From Candidatus Chlorobium antarcticum (lineage in GTDB: Bacteria; Bacteroidota; Chlorobiia; Chlorobiales; Chlorobiaceae): DNA of 64,000 bases. Below are positions 36,288 through 44,680 of the stretch, in pieces (within the stretch, counting starts at the first letter, position 1; every line of letters begins with the position of its first letter). Location: NCBI GenBank assembly GCA_030765725.1, contig JAVCDF010000005.1:62001-126000 (forward strand). The letters run 5' to 3'. The notes below the pieces were generated by a model that worked only from the letters and a program-made list of their open reading frames with translations, was not told where the DNA came from and did no database searches. Both the position numbers and the translations under genes were made by a program.

Positions 36288-37109
36288 TCAGTAAAAAAGC
36301 AGGGAAATATTTCCGACATCGGTGATGATGCCGTCAGCGCCGATATTTCGTATCCGGCGAGCCTCTTTGAGGGTGTTGATTGTCCAGGGAACCACACGCA
36401 TGCCGCAGGCATGGAGCTGGCGGAGAAGGGTGCGGGTGACGAGAGAGGAGAGGGGGTTGAGCCACCGAGGGGTAAAGCCGAGGCGACGAAGATTCGGGCG
36501 AATGGATGAGGTTTTTGCGACAAGCAGTCCGCAGGCCGTATCCGGAGCCTGCCGGTACACTTCACGAATCACTCTCCAGTCAAACGACTGGAGGCGCACT
36601 CTGCTCTGCATTCCGGCCTCCCTCACCACTTCCAGCACAAGGGCCGCATAGTCTCGGGGCGGAGGGTGCAGAATGCCATCCCTGCCCGGCCACAACTTTA
36701 TTTCAAGATTATAGACCATCTCGCCGCCCATACCTCTGGCCGCCATATGCCCTTCAACACCCTTAAACACTTCTGAAAGCAATGGTGGGCATGCCGTTAC
36801 GCGCTCTTGGCAGGGGAAATCGGGATGAGGTACGCCACAGTCGAAACCGGCGATCTCTGAATAGGTGAGGGAATAAATCCGTTGACCGAGACGGCCCGCT
36901 CCGTGTAAGCCTTTGCTGGAGGGAAGTAGAGGGTCATGGGAAACCACAACCCGGCGATCGCGGGAAACATGAAGATCAAGCTCAACAACCCTGAAGCCAT
37001 TGTCGGCAGCGGAGCGGAATGCCTGCAGGGTGTTTTCGGGAAAGAACTGCCGTCCCCCCCTGTGGGCCTGAATTTCAAACGGCCTTTCTGCACCTGAAGT
37101 CATTGCCAT
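36288..37109 (-). CDS. Glycerophosphodiester phosphodiesterase family protein
   Basis: A 273-residue TIM-barrel enzyme of the GDPD family, which splits glycerophosphodiesters to glycerol 3-phosphate and an alcohol. The catalytic set is visible: AHRGGRQFFPENT (His and Glu-Asn), ELDLHVSRDRRVVVSHDP, then NLEIKLWPG and the late block VVPWTINTLKEARRI followed by GADGIITDVG. No signal peptide, so it is probably cytoplasmic. Start ATG at 37107-37109. It shares no obvious pathway with the molybdenum genes around it. Confidence 0.88.
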   Translation of the reverse strand: MAMTSGAERPFEIQAHRGGRQFFPENTLQAFRSAADNGFRVVELDLHVSRDRRVVVSHDPLLPSSKGLHGAGRLGQRIYSLTYSEIAGFDCGVPHPDFPCQERVTACPPLLSEVFKGVEGHMAARGMGGEMVYNLEIKLWPGRDGILHPPPRDYAALVLEVVREAGMQSRVRLQSFDWRVIREVYRQAPDTACGLLVAKTSSIRPNLRRLGFTPRWLNPLSSLVTRTLLRQLHACGMRVVPWTINTLKEARRIRNIGADGIITDVGNISLLFY

Positions 37110-37121
37110 CCCCGGCAGAGG

Positions 37122-37637
37122 TTACTGAATGACAATCCAATGCTTGAACCCTTCAAAAATACTCTCGAAAAAACCTTCATCCCTCTCTGCATCAATGGGG
37201 CCTGTGTAGTTCTCATACCCAACAACAGCAAAATAGAGAGCCTTTTCATAAAAGTAGTTGAGCCGACCGGAAAACTCTATAGCCCGGTTCAAATCAATCC
37301 CCTCGGCAACAATACCCTCATCAAGAATATGACGCCACAGCAAATCGCGCTCAAGCATCAGCGAATACACCATCTCGCTGACTTTTATGCCCGATGTCGC
37401 CCGTTCCTGACCGGTTGCAATAAATTCGTGGGCTATCTCCCTGTCGACCCCCTCATTTTTCTCCATCCAGCCACCAAGCCGGCGGAAACGGCTGAAGACA
37501 ATATCATGCAGCTGCTGTTTCGGCAGCTTTGCATACCCTGCAGTCAGAGGATTTGAGCGGATTTCTTCCACCCATTGAAGGGAAAGTGATTCGGCATGGC
37601 CTTCAATGAGGCGTATAAAGCGGCTGATCAGCACCAT
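37122..37637 (-). CDS. RsbRD_N-like helical domain protein
   Basis: A 171-residue protein that looks like a stand-alone RsbRD_N domain, the helical N-terminal domain found ahead of some sensor and stress-regulator proteins. The hallmark pattern is SLQWVEEIRSNPLTAGYAKL, FSRFRRLGGWME, then GIKVSEMVYSLMLERDLLW. No kinase, STAS or output domain follows, so it could be a sensor part working through partners. The assignment is by pattern only. Start ATG at 37635-37637; it lies 12 bases upstream of the phosphodiesterase gene. Confidence 0.6.
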   Translation of the reverse strand: MVLISRFIRLIEGHAESLSLQWVEEIRSNPLTAGYAKLPKQQLHDIVFSRFRRLGGWMEKNEGVDREIAHEFIATGQERATSGIKVSEMVYSLMLERDLLWRHILDEGIVAEGIDLNRAIEFSGRLNYFYEKALYFAVVGYENYTGPIDAERDEGFFESIFEGFKHWIVIQ

Positions 37638-37777
37638 GGCTTGCTCCTGTTGTGTCGGGGGGGGTTCTGGCTTTTTAACAATGCAAGCTACGCATCTTCA
37701 GCGAAGAGTTCAAACAGCTCACGCCAGCAACCGCAGGTGCGGCTGATAGTAGAATCACGGGATCTGTGGAGGCAAAC

Positions 37778-38107
37778 TCAGGCTCTGCGGCGCCCGGAAG
37801 AGGGGCGGGCCGCTTTCGGAGAGGATTTCTTTTTAGGTTTTCGTTTCTGGATTCTATTGCCGTCAGCGCCTTTTGAAGACGAGGTTGACTGCTTCTGCTG
37901 GCCGCCCTGAAAATCTCCCGTCTGTCGGGTGCGGCTTTTGTTGAAGCGGTTTTTGCGATACTTCTTTTCAAGGTCAGCGTACGGGCTGGGTGGATCCGGC
38001 GAGGTATTGAAATTATTGAAATTGGGTTCATCAATAACCTCGTCAAACGCATCAGGCACCGTGTCAGGATGAACGGTATTCACCAAGATGATTGCATTTA
38101 TATTCAC
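37778..38107 (-). CDS. Hypothetical basic protein with low-complexity tail
   Basis: An open frame of 109 codons starting at GTG (38105-38107). The first half is acidic (HPDTVPDAFDEVIDEPNFN); the second is strongly basic (LEKKYRKNRFNKSRTRQ, then KKKSSPKAARPSSGRRR). Such tails often bind nucleic acid, but there is no recognised domain. No ribosome binding site is visible. The composition is more like a real small gene than a shadow of another frame, since nothing lies opposite it, but confidence is modest. Confidence 0.4.
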   Translation of the reverse strand: MNINAIILVNTVHPDTVPDAFDEVIDEPNFNNFNTSPDPPSPYADLEKKYRKNRFNKSRTRQTGDFQGGQQKQSTSSSKGADGNRIQKRKPKKKSSPKAARPSSGRRRA

Positions 38108-38324
38108 GATAGTTCGAGCAGTCCCGTTATCATATCAGGGATTGTTCTGAAGGGACATTAATTTACAATTTTCAATTCAAAATGCAAGAAATCAGCTTCT
38201 CAGCTGCTTTCAACCCCAAAACGAGGGCGTTGCTCCCGGCTGAAAGGCATTGATTGTTGTTGCTTTATGTAGTAAATTTATTTTCATAAACAGGTCAATC
38301 ACACCAACCATTCCGGAGCATCCC

Positions 38325-38495
38325 ATGGACATCAAAAGACTTATGCTTGCAGTCGTTCTTCCTCCTGCCGCAGTCATGAACAAGGAAGCCGGAACAATCA
38401 TGCTGACAGGACTTCTCACGGCTTTCGGCTGGTTGCCGGGCGTTGTTGCCGCACTTGTGATGATTTCCCGAGAACAAAGCGCTGAAAACGCCTGA
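38325..38495 (+). CDS. YqaE/Pmp3-family small membrane protein
   Basis: A 56-residue protein with two membrane helices (LMLAVVLPPAAVMNKEAG and ILTGLL-like IMLTGLLTAFGWLPGVVAALVM). The family hallmarks, a Pro pair in the first helix and the short W-P-G turn before the second end, are present. Family members in yeast and plants affect membrane potential under salt stress; the bacterial role is unclear. The ATG at 38325 is chosen because GGAG lies 7 bases upstream; the frame is open 25 codons further. It lies 80 bases before mobB-mobA. Confidence 0.8.
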   Translation: MDIKRLMLAVVLPPAAVMNKEAGTIMLTGLLTAFGWLPGVVAALVMISREQSAENA

Positions 38496-38575
38496 GGAAA
38501 TCCCCTCTCCCTTTCGGCACTTCTACTTGCATCGATGGGAGTGCCGGCTTTTCGGGGCGAGAGCCCGCAACGCCC

Positions 38576-39700
38576 ATGAAAACAATGCTTTTTCATCCTT
38601 TTGAGCTCGCCTTTTCAGGCTGGTCTGGTTCAGGTAAAACCACACTGGCCACAGCCATCATCCGCATTCTCTCCGAACGCTTCAGGGTAGGGTACTACAA
38701 GCACGGCTGCCACCGGTTCGACATAGACAGGAAAGGAAAAGACTCCGAACTTGCCACCTCGGCGGGAGCACACACCGTCATGATTTCAGACCCCGAAAAA
38801 ACAGCCCTCATTGCCGACCCGAAGCAGAAAGCGCTGGAACGGCAGGCATTCCTCGACTGCGACATTCTGCTTGTTGAGGGACTCAAGGAGCTTCCGCTCC
38901 CAAAAATAGTCATGGTCGACACTGAACAGAAAATTCTCGACCTTGTCGCTGAGGGCTCTCTGGCCAACATTATTGCATTTGCCTTCCCCGAACCCCCCCG
39001 TTCTTCACCCATACCGGGCATTCCGGCATTCAACCGGAACGATGCATCCGAAATTGCTGACTTCATCGTTGCCCACCTGCTCCAGCGAGCGGCTGAAGAG
39101 GTACCCCTTTCGGCCATTGTGGCAGCAGGTGGCAAAAGCTCCCGAATGGGAACCGACAAGGCCCTTCTCCGCTACCACGACAGCAATCAACTGGTCCATA
39201 CGGCGGAACTTCTCAAGCCATTCTGCAGTGAAGTGTTCATCTCCTGCCGTGAGGATCAGGCAGGGCTCTACGGTAATTTTGGTATTCCGCTACTGACAGA
39301 CAGCTATCTTGGCATAGGGCCTCTCGGCGGTCTGCTTTCGGCACAGAAAAAGAACCCTGATTCGGCATGGATTATGCTTGCCTGCGACCTCCCCTTTCTT
39401 GATGACCAAACAGTCAGGCAACTTGCAGAAGGGCGCAACCCCTTCCGCTTTGCAACCGCTCTCTGCAGTTCCCGATCCGGCCGGCCCGAACCACTGGCGG
39501 CCTGTTACGAACCTAAATCCCGTCCTCGGCTTCTGCTCCGCCATGCTGAAGGCATCAACTCTCCTGCCAGTTTTCTGGAAACATCACGCATATCTGAACT
39601 TCACACAGGCATAGCCGAAACCCTACTGAACATAAATACCCCCGAAGAAAGAGACCGCTACAAGGCTCCTCACGGAAGAACAAAGGACCAGCAACAATGA
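38576..39700 (+). CDS. mobBA: MobB-MobA fusion protein (molybdenum cofactor guanylylation)
   Basis: One 374-residue chain. Residues 1-165 are MobB, a P-loop GTP-binding protein (GWSGSGKTT at 15-23, YKHGCHRFDIDRKGKDS, ILLVEGLKELPLPK). Residues 177-370 are MobA, the guanylyltransferase that makes the guanine dinucleotide form of the cofactor (IVAAGGKSSRMGTDKALL around 181-198, GPLGGLLSA, LACDLPFLD around 269-277). The order MobB then MobA in one protein is less common than separate genes. The stop overlaps the uspA start by 4 bases. Confidence 0.93.
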   Translation: MKTMLFHPFELAFSGWSGSGKTTLATAIIRILSERFRVGYYKHGCHRFDIDRKGKDSELATSAGAHTVMISDPEKTALIADPKQKALERQAFLDCDILLVEGLKELPLPKIVMVDTEQKILDLVAEGSLANIIAFAFPEPPRSSPIPGIPAFNRNDASEIADFIVAHLLQRAAEEVPLSAIVAAGGKSSRMGTDKALLRYHDSNQLVHTAELLKPFCSEVFISCREDQAGLYGNFGIPLLTDSYLGIGPLGGLLSAQKKNPDSAWIMLACDLPFLDDQTVRQLAEGRNPFRFATALCSSRSGRPEPLAACYEPKSRPRLLLRHAEGINSPASFLETSRISELHTGIAETLLNINTPEERDRYKAPHGRTKDQQQ

Positions 39701-40152
39701 AACTGCTTGCAGCAATTGACTTTTCAGAACTGACCGAACCGGTTGTCCGGGAAGCGGCCAAACTCGCCGGAGCGCTTCATGCGGAACTTGTGCTGCTTCA
39801 TGTGCACCCACCGGTTTCACCGGCGCTCGACCTCTATCCGGAAACGGAGATTGTGTCTTTGCCTGCCGGAGGTGACCCCCTGCCCGACGGAACCCCTCCA
39901 ACCGACACGGAGCGCCTGCAGGCCATTGCCGCACCCCTTAGGGCCATGGGCATACCCTCAACAACCATAACGGTTGCGGGTGACGAAGTGGAAAGCATCA
40001 TCAGCGAAAGCCTGAAGAGCCATGCGGATATGATTGTGATGGGATCGCACGGGCACGGAGCACTGTTCCACCTGCTGGTTGGCAGCGTATCGGAAGGGGT
40101 TGTGCGACGCTCAGAGTGCCCGGTTGTCATTGTCCCTACCGACCGCCACTGA
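39697..40152 (+). CDS. Universal stress protein UspA family
   Basis: A 151-residue single-domain protein. It starts [20 protein letters not shown] and has the C-terminal ATP-binding motif [20 protein letters not shown] followed by PVVIVP, so it is probably an ATP-binding member. The ATG at 39697-39699 overlaps the mobB-mobA stop (ATGA). Its 3' end overlaps the convergent znuB-like gene by 17 bases. The role under stress or low energy is inferred from the family. Confidence 0.9.
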   Translation: MKLLAAIDFSELTEPVVREAAKLAGALHAELVLLHVHPPVSPALDLYPETEIVSLPAGGDPLPDGTPPTDTERLQAIAAPLRAMGIPSTTITVAGDEVESIISESLKSHADMIVMGSHGHGALFHLLVGSVSEGVVRRSECPVVIVPTDRH

Positions 40153-40960
40153 GAAAGCGCCACCCCTGAACCAGAAAAAAAGCGGATGCCGCAACCAGAA
40201 TAATGGTAGCTCCCGACGCAAGATCGAACATATAGGAAAGAACCAGTCCGGCAATGCTGAAAAGAAAGGAAAAAACAGTTGCCATAGCCATCATTGAAGG
40301 GATCGAACGGCTGAAATTCCGGGCAATGGCGGCAGGAACACTCAACAGGGCAATCACCATCACAATCCCCACAACCCTGACCATAACCACCACGGTCAGC
40401 GCAATCAACGACAACAGAAGCAAATAGAGAGCCGTGCTTTTCAGGCCCGACACTTCGGCATACTCCTCATCGAAGGAAATAGCCAGAAACTCCCTGTTGA
40501 AAAGCAGCACCACCCCCACAATAAAAATGTCGAGCAACATAATCATCACCAGGTCACCGGTCGGCACCGTCAGAATATTGCCAAAAAGATAACTGAACAA
40601 ATCAGGCGCATAACCAGGCGTAAGGCCTATAAGGATAACGCCGAGCGACATGCCGGCCGCCCAGAAGGTGCCGATGGCTGTATCTTCGGAAACCTTCAGC
40701 TTTTTGCCCAGAATACCTATACCAAGCGCCGCAGCGAGACTGAACGGAATAACCCCGAGAAGCGGGTTCACTCCCAGATAGTAACCTAGGCCAATGCCAC
40801 CGAATGCCGTATGTGCAATCCCCCCGCTGATGAAGCTAATTCTTTTCACCACCACAAAGGTACCGATAATGCCGCAGGCAATGCTTGAAAGCAGTGCGGC
40901 AAGAATGGCGTTCTGCATAAATTCAAAACCCAGAATCCCTCCGAATATCGTTTCGTTCAT
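40136..40960 (-). CDS. Metal ABC transporter permease (ZnuB-like)
   Basis: A 274-residue membrane protein of the ABC-3 family with about eight helices. The typical pieces are [40 protein letters not shown] and [22 protein letters not shown]. The ATG at 40958-40960 overlaps the stop of the ATPase gene by 4 bases. Family members move zinc or manganese; the His-rich binding protein next door favours zinc. The last 17 bases overlap the convergent universal stress gene. Confidence 0.92.
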   Translation of the reverse strand: MNETIFGGILGFEFMQNAILAALLSSIACGIIGTFVVVKRISFISGGIAHTAFGGIGLGYYLGVNPLLGVIPFSLAAALGIGILGKKLKVSEDTAIGTFWAAGMSLGVILIGLTPGYAPDLFSYLFGNILTVPTGDLVMIMLLDIFIVGVVLLFNREFLAISFDEEYAEVSGLKSTALYLLLLSLIALTVVVMVRVVGIVMVIALLSVPAAIARNFSRSIPSMMAMATVFSFLFSIAGLVLSYMFDLASGATIILVAASAFFLVQGWRFLSGGR

Positions 40961-41712
40961 GGCTCACTCTCTCCTGACTGCGGATGGTTATGAAGAATGG
41001 CATCGACCGGGTAATCATAGATATCGCCGATGGGAGCGCGCTTGAGTGAGGAGCCCTCTTCATGCATGTCGAGCGTGCAGTTGAGGCAGGCAATTCTCGT
41101 TACATGCTTCGTAATGACCCCCGTATCATGACTTACCATAACAATGGTCATCCGCCCCCTGAGGCTGTCGAGAAGATCATAAACGCCCGTCTTCATTGCA
41201 GGATCAATACTCGCCGTCGGCTCATCAAGCAACAGCAGCTCCGGCTCGCCTGCCAGCGCCCGAGCAATAAGTGCGCGCTGCAGTTCCCCCCCCGAAAGTG
41301 CGCCGACCTGACGGTCGTGAAGATTCTGAAGCCCAACGGTACGAATCGCCTCGTCAACAGCTTGCCTGTCTTCCTCCCCGTATGGGAGGAAAAACCGCCG
41401 GCGCGACAGACGGCCCATCAGCACCAGCCCACCGACGGTCAGTGGAAAATCGCGGTCAAAAAACAGCCGCTGAGGCACATACCCCGTCCTCTTCGGCTGA
41501 GAGCCCGGCTCACCGCCAAAAACCCTGACACTCCCCTCCGTCGGGCGCTCAAGGCCCAAAATAACCCGCAAGAGCGTTGTCTTTCCCCCACCATTCGGCC
41601 CTACAATGCCCAGAAAATCCCCCTGAAACACAGAAAGTGTGAGCCCATTGAGCACCTGAATGCCCCCCAGACGGACGGCAAGCCTGTCGCATACAATTAC
41701 CGGCTCGCTCAC
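40957..41712 (-). CDS. Metal ABC transporter ATPase (ZnuC-like), GTG start
   Basis: A 251-residue ATPase with Walker [11 protein letters not shown], signature [12 protein letters not shown] and Walker [13 protein letters not shown]. The family affiliation (metal-type ABC) follows from the neighbours. The start GTG at 41710-41712 overlaps the upstream stop by 4 bases (GTGA) with GGAGG just ahead. A short Cys-and-His tail ([16 protein letters not shown]) near the C-terminus is of unknown significance. Confidence 0.93.
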   Translation of the reverse strand: MSEPVIVCDRLAVRLGGIQVLNGLTLSVFQGDFLGIVGPNGGGKTTLLRVILGLERPTEGSVRVFGGEPGSQPKRTGYVPQRLFFDRDFPLTVGGLVLMGRLSRRRFFLPYGEEDRQAVDEAIRTVGLQNLHDRQVGALSGGELQRALIARALAGEPELLLLDEPTASIDPAMKTGVYDLLDSLRGRMTIVMVSHDTGVITKHVTRIACLNCTLDMHEEGSSLKRAPIGDIYDYPVDAILHNHPQSGESEP

Positions 41713-42590
41713 TGCCTCCCCTCCAGAAAAGTCGCCGTCACGCTGCGAAGGTTTTCCTCATAGGAAAAAGCCAGCGGATCAACAATCCGCGTCACCCCGC
41801 CGATACCACGAGCAATCGTTTCCGCCTGTGCACTGCTGAACTGCGGTGAAACAAACACCACCCTGATGCCAGCCTGCCTGGCAAACCGTATCACCCGTTC
41901 CATCTGCCGAGGCGTCAAACTTTTCCCCTCCTCTTCGGCAGCAATCTGTTGGAGATTGTAGGCGTGAGCATAGTACCCCCATGCAGGATGAAACACCAAA
42001 AAGCTCCTGTTGGTAAGCCCCCGAAGCCTTCCGCGGATAAAAGCGTCCAGCTCCTTCAGCTCCTCTTTCAGAACGCGCGCGTTTTCCCGATAAACGGCGC
42101 TGTTCAGCGGGTCCTCCTTCGAGAGAGCCTCGGCAATAGCGTCGGCAATCAGCAAACCATTGCCGGGGTCAAGCCAGTAATGCGGATCCATGTGATGAAC
42201 GGAAGAGTCGTGCCGATGGCTGTGACCGACCGCCATAGGCAGAAGTGCCACCCCCCGGGAAGCGTCGCACACCTTAAGCGAAGGGTTCATCTTCATGAAC
42301 CGCTCCATCCAGTCGATCTCAAACTCAACACCCGAACCAGCTTTCACGAAAAGGGGGGTTTGAGCCAGCATCGCCATCTGGCGCGGCAGTGGCTCATAAG
42401 TATGCGGATTGCCTCCCGGCGGCACCATCACACTTACCTCAGCGAGGTCTCCGGAAATCCGCTCCGCAAACCATGCCAGCGGCTGAATGGACACAACAAG
42501 GCGCATCCTGCCCGACTCCGACGGAGCAGCACAGCTGGAGGGGAACACCGCCAGCAGCAGAAGAAGAACTATTGTGATGCGTTTCGTCAT
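41709..42590 (-). CDS. Metal-binding lipoprotein of ABC transporter (ZnuA-like)
   Basis: A 293-residue cluster A-I substrate-binding protein. The signal ends with a lipobox at PSSCAA (Cys near residue 20). The metal ligands fit ZnuA: His in GNPHTYEP, the flexible His-rich loop GHSHRHDSSVHHMDPHYW, and a late His in FHPAWGYYAHA. The His-rich loop favours zinc. ATG at 42588-42590 is preferred; a TTG three codons earlier is weak. The order, binding protein-ATPase-permease with 4-base overlaps, is a normal operon. No Zur gene is adjacent, and I could not identify a Zur box in 42591-42662. Confidence 0.92.
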   Translation of the reverse strand: MTKRITIVLLLLLAVFPSSCAAPSESGRMRLVVSIQPLAWFAERISGDLAEVSVMVPPGGNPHTYEPLPRQMAMLAQTPLFVKAGSGVEFEIDWMERFMKMNPSLKVCDASRGVALLPMAVGHSHRHDSSVHHMDPHYWLDPGNGLLIADAIAEALSKEDPLNSAVYRENARVLKEELKELDAFIRGRLRGLTNRSFLVFHPAWGYYAHAYNLQQIAAEEEGKSLTPRQMERVIRFARQAGIRVVFVSPQFSSAQAETIARGIGGVTRIVDPLAFSYEENLRSVTATFLEGRQ

Positions 42591-42662
42591 ACTGGGCAAC
42601 CCTGTGTAGCACTACTGAATGGTAGTGTTAAAATACAATGCAAATACTCTTAAGAACAAGGT

Positions 42663-42707
42663 ACAAAAAAAACAGCCATCGGTTGACGCCTTGAACCGAC
42701 GGCTGTT
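42663..42707 (-). terminator. Terminator after leuA
   Basis: On the minus strand AACAGCCGTCGGTT (42694-42707) pairs with AACCGATGGCTGTT (42671-42684) over 14 positions with one mismatch and a 9-base loop. Eight T end the run, the last two bases of the 3' arm plus the six that follow (42665-42672). It starts 5 bases past the leuA stop and closes the leuA transcript before the convergent-side metal transporter promoter region. Confidence 0.92.
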
Positions 42708-42712
42708 ACTAT

Positions 42713-44386
42713 TCAGGGGAGACGGTTCAGGGCGCTGACAATAGCCCTGATGGAAGCCAGACTGATATTGGAATCTACTCCTGCTCCGCAGGCGCTGCGC
42801 CCGTCCTCACACACTATGCGTATATAGGCAATAGCCTCTGCCCCCGAACTGTGGCCGATTGCATGCTCGGCATACTCGTCAACACTGAACGAGAGACCAC
42901 TTTTCTCAATAAACCCCTTCACAAAAGCATCCAGCGGCCCGTTACCACGCGCCTCGAACACCAGCTCACCGCCCTTCATCTCCACCACGGCGCTGATAAG
43001 CGTTGCCGCCTCACCACTCTCCAACGGCTCGGAATCAACCCAGCTAATTGTGCATTTTTTCAGAGCCACAGGCTGGCGAAGCCTTACATATCCATCCAGG
43101 AACAGCTCATGAATCCTTTCGGGCGAGAGTTCCTCCCCTGTCCTGTCGGCAAGAGCCTGCACCTCCCACGCAAAATCAGGCTGCATCCATTTGGGAATCT
43201 GGATACCATAATCCTTTTCAAGCACAAAAGCGACCCCACCTTTGCCCGACTGGCTGTTGATGCGCACAATAGCCTCATAGGAACAGCCCACATCACCCGG
43301 ATCAATCGGCAGGTATGGAACATCCCACAACCCATCGCCATGAGCCTTCATTCCCTTGCTGATTGCATCCTGATGCGAACCCGAAAATGCGGTATAGACC
43401 AGGTCACCCGCATAGGGGTGGCGTGGATGAACATCCATCCGGGTACAGCGGCTATAGACCTCGCGGATGTGCGGAAGATCCGAAAAATCAAGCCCCGGAT
43501 CGACCCCTTGGGTAAACAGGTTCAGCGCCATGGTTACAATATCCATATTACCGCACCGCTCCCCATTGCCAAACAGCGCCCCCTCAATCCGGTCTGCGCC
43601 GGCAAGCAGGGCAAGCTCAGCCGTTGCAACCGCCGTTCCACGGTCATTATGGGCATGAACGCTTATGAATGCCGCATCACGATCTCTGATATTCCGGCAG
43701 AACCACTCAATGCGGTCAGCATAAATATTGGGAAGAGACATTTCAACCGTCGAGGGAAGGTTCAGAATAACCCGGTTTTCTGCCGAAGCCCCCCATTCCT
43801 CCATGACGGCATGGCATACCTCAAGGGCATAATCAAGCTCCGTACCCGTAAAACTCTCCGGGCTGTACTCAAACCGTATGCCACTGCTCCCACTTTCCTC
43901 CTTCAGCTGGCGGCAGAGGCGCGTACCCTCAACCGCAATAACCTTAATCTCCTCGCGGCTTTTGCGGAACACCACATCCCGCTGCAGAGTAGATGTTGAA
44001 TTATACATATGCACAATGGCATTGGGCGCACCGCTGATAGCCTCAAAGCTGCGGCGGATCAAATGCTCCCGCGCCTGCGTAAGCACCTGAATGGTCACAT
44101 CATCAGGAATAAGCTTCTCCTCAACCAGCCTGCGGACAAAGGCAAACTCCGTCGCCGAAGCGGCAGGAAAGCCAACCTCAATCTCCTTGAAGCCTACAGA
44201 AACAAGAAGTTTGAACATCACCACCTTTTCCTCCACACTCATTGGAACAGGAAGCGCCTGGTTGCCGTCACGAAGATCCACACTGCACCATATCGGGGCT
44301 GCCTCAAGTCTTTTGTCAGGCCATGTTCGGCCTGTTATGGGAACCGCCGGATAGGCGGAATATTTCCGATAATTCATCGTTTTCAT
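42713..44386 (-). CDS. leuA: 2-Isopropylmalate synthase (class 2, with regulatory domain)
   Basis: Condenses acetyl-CoA and 2-ketoisovalerate, the first committed step of leucine synthesis. The 557 residues show the TIM-barrel catalytic part (VDLRDGNQALPVPM near 36-49, metal ligands HAHNDRG at 244-250, GERCGNMDIV) and a C-terminal allosteric domain (about 430-557, with EFRARGNGP-type sequence FEARGNGPLDAFV and SNISLASIRAIVSAL), so leucine feedback is likely. The start is ATG at 44384-44386 with AAAGGTG 7 bases upstream; a GTG three codons earlier is poorer. It is transcribed behind the attenuator-like leader at 44416-44590. leuB, leuC and leuD are not adjacent. Confidence 0.95.
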   Translation of the reverse strand: MKTMNYRKYSAYPAVPITGRTWPDKRLEAAPIWCSVDLRDGNQALPVPMSVEEKVVMFKLLVSVGFKEIEVGFPAASATEFAFVRRLVEEKLIPDDVTIQVLTQAREHLIRRSFEAISGAPNAIVHMYNSTSTLQRDVVFRKSREEIKVIAVEGTRLCRQLKEESGSSGIRFEYSPESFTGTELDYALEVCHAVMEEWGASAENRVILNLPSTVEMSLPNIYADRIEWFCRNIRDRDAAFISVHAHNDRGTAVATAELALLAGADRIEGALFGNGERCGNMDIVTMALNLFTQGVDPGLDFSDLPHIREVYSRCTRMDVHPRHPYAGDLVYTAFSGSHQDAISKGMKAHGDGLWDVPYLPIDPGDVGCSYEAIVRINSQSGKGGVAFVLEKDYGIQIPKWMQPDFAWEVQALADRTGEELSPERIHELFLDGYVRLRQPVALKKCTISWVDSEPLESGEAATLISAVVEMKGGELVFEARGNGPLDAFVKGFIEKSGLSFSVDEYAEHAIGHSSGAEAIAYIRIVCEDGRSACGAGVDSNISLASIRAIVSALNRLP

Positions 44387-44415
44387 GCAGTTCACCTTTC
44401 TTCGATTATCCGTTT

Positions 44416-44452
44416 AAAAGCAAAAAGCCGCCTCCCTGGAAAGAGAGGCGAC
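44416..44452 (-). terminator. Terminator of the leuA leader (attenuator)
   Basis: On the minus strand GTCGCCTC (44445-44452) pairs with GAGGCGGC (44427-44434) over 8 positions (one G-T) around a 10-base loop, followed by TTTTTGCTTTT (44416-44426). It lies 30 bases upstream of the leuA start and 39 bases past the stop of the leucine-rich leader peptide. Its 5' arm and loop (44438-44450) can instead pair with the leader at 44500-44511, the alternative structure expected of an attenuator. Confidence 0.8.
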
Positions 44453-44491
44453 CTGAATAATGTTCTTTCTGTCTGTATTTCAACAGCGAAC

Positions 44492-44590
44492 TTACAATGC
44501 GCCACTCTTCCTCCCGACCCCGCATAACGGCAGGGCAGGAATAAGCAGAATCAAAAGAAGTGAACACAGGTTGATGACCGGTTCGCGCAT
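44492..44590 (-). CDS. Leucine-rich leader peptide of leuA
   Basis: A 32-codon frame with ATG at 44588-44590 and TAA at 44492-44494. Nine codons are Leu, three Ile and two Val; the core reads NLCSLLLILLIPALPLC and the tail GVGRKSGAL. Composition and tail recall enterobacterial branched-chain leader peptides such as IlvL. No clear ribosome binding site is seen upstream. A ribosome stalled at the Leu codons would leave 44500-44511 free to form the antiterminator; one that reaches the stop would cover it. The frame, the pairing and the terminator are seen; the mechanism is inferred. Confidence 0.75.
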   Translation of the reverse strand: MREPVINLCSLLLILLIPALPLCGVGRKSGAL

Positions 44591-44636
44591 CGTAAAAAAA
44601 TCAAAAAAGTTTCGGCCTCACGGCACTATTGGTATG

Positions 44637-44666
44637 AATATATAAAAGAACACATGGAGAGACCAA
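44637..44666 (-). promoter_or_regulatory. Promoter candidate for the leuA leader
   Basis: On the minus strand TTGGTC (44661-44666) and TATATT (44637-44642) are separated by 18 bases. Transcription would begin near 44630, about 40 bases before the leader peptide start, giving a leader RNA of about 215 bases up to the terminator. The -10 TATATT recurs in the candidates for tRNA-Asn and acpP. Confidence 0.55.
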
Positions 44667-44680
44667 AGGGTTCCCGCTCC

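Noticed and set aside
42591-42662. Possible Zur or Fur operator upstream of the metal transporter genes
   Set aside because: The AT-rich run around 42626-42650 has no convincing palindrome of the right length.
42851-43999. A 382-codon plus-strand frame opposite leuA
   Set aside because: It lies fully inside leuA on the other strand and has the Arg/His/Pro-rich look of an antisense frame.
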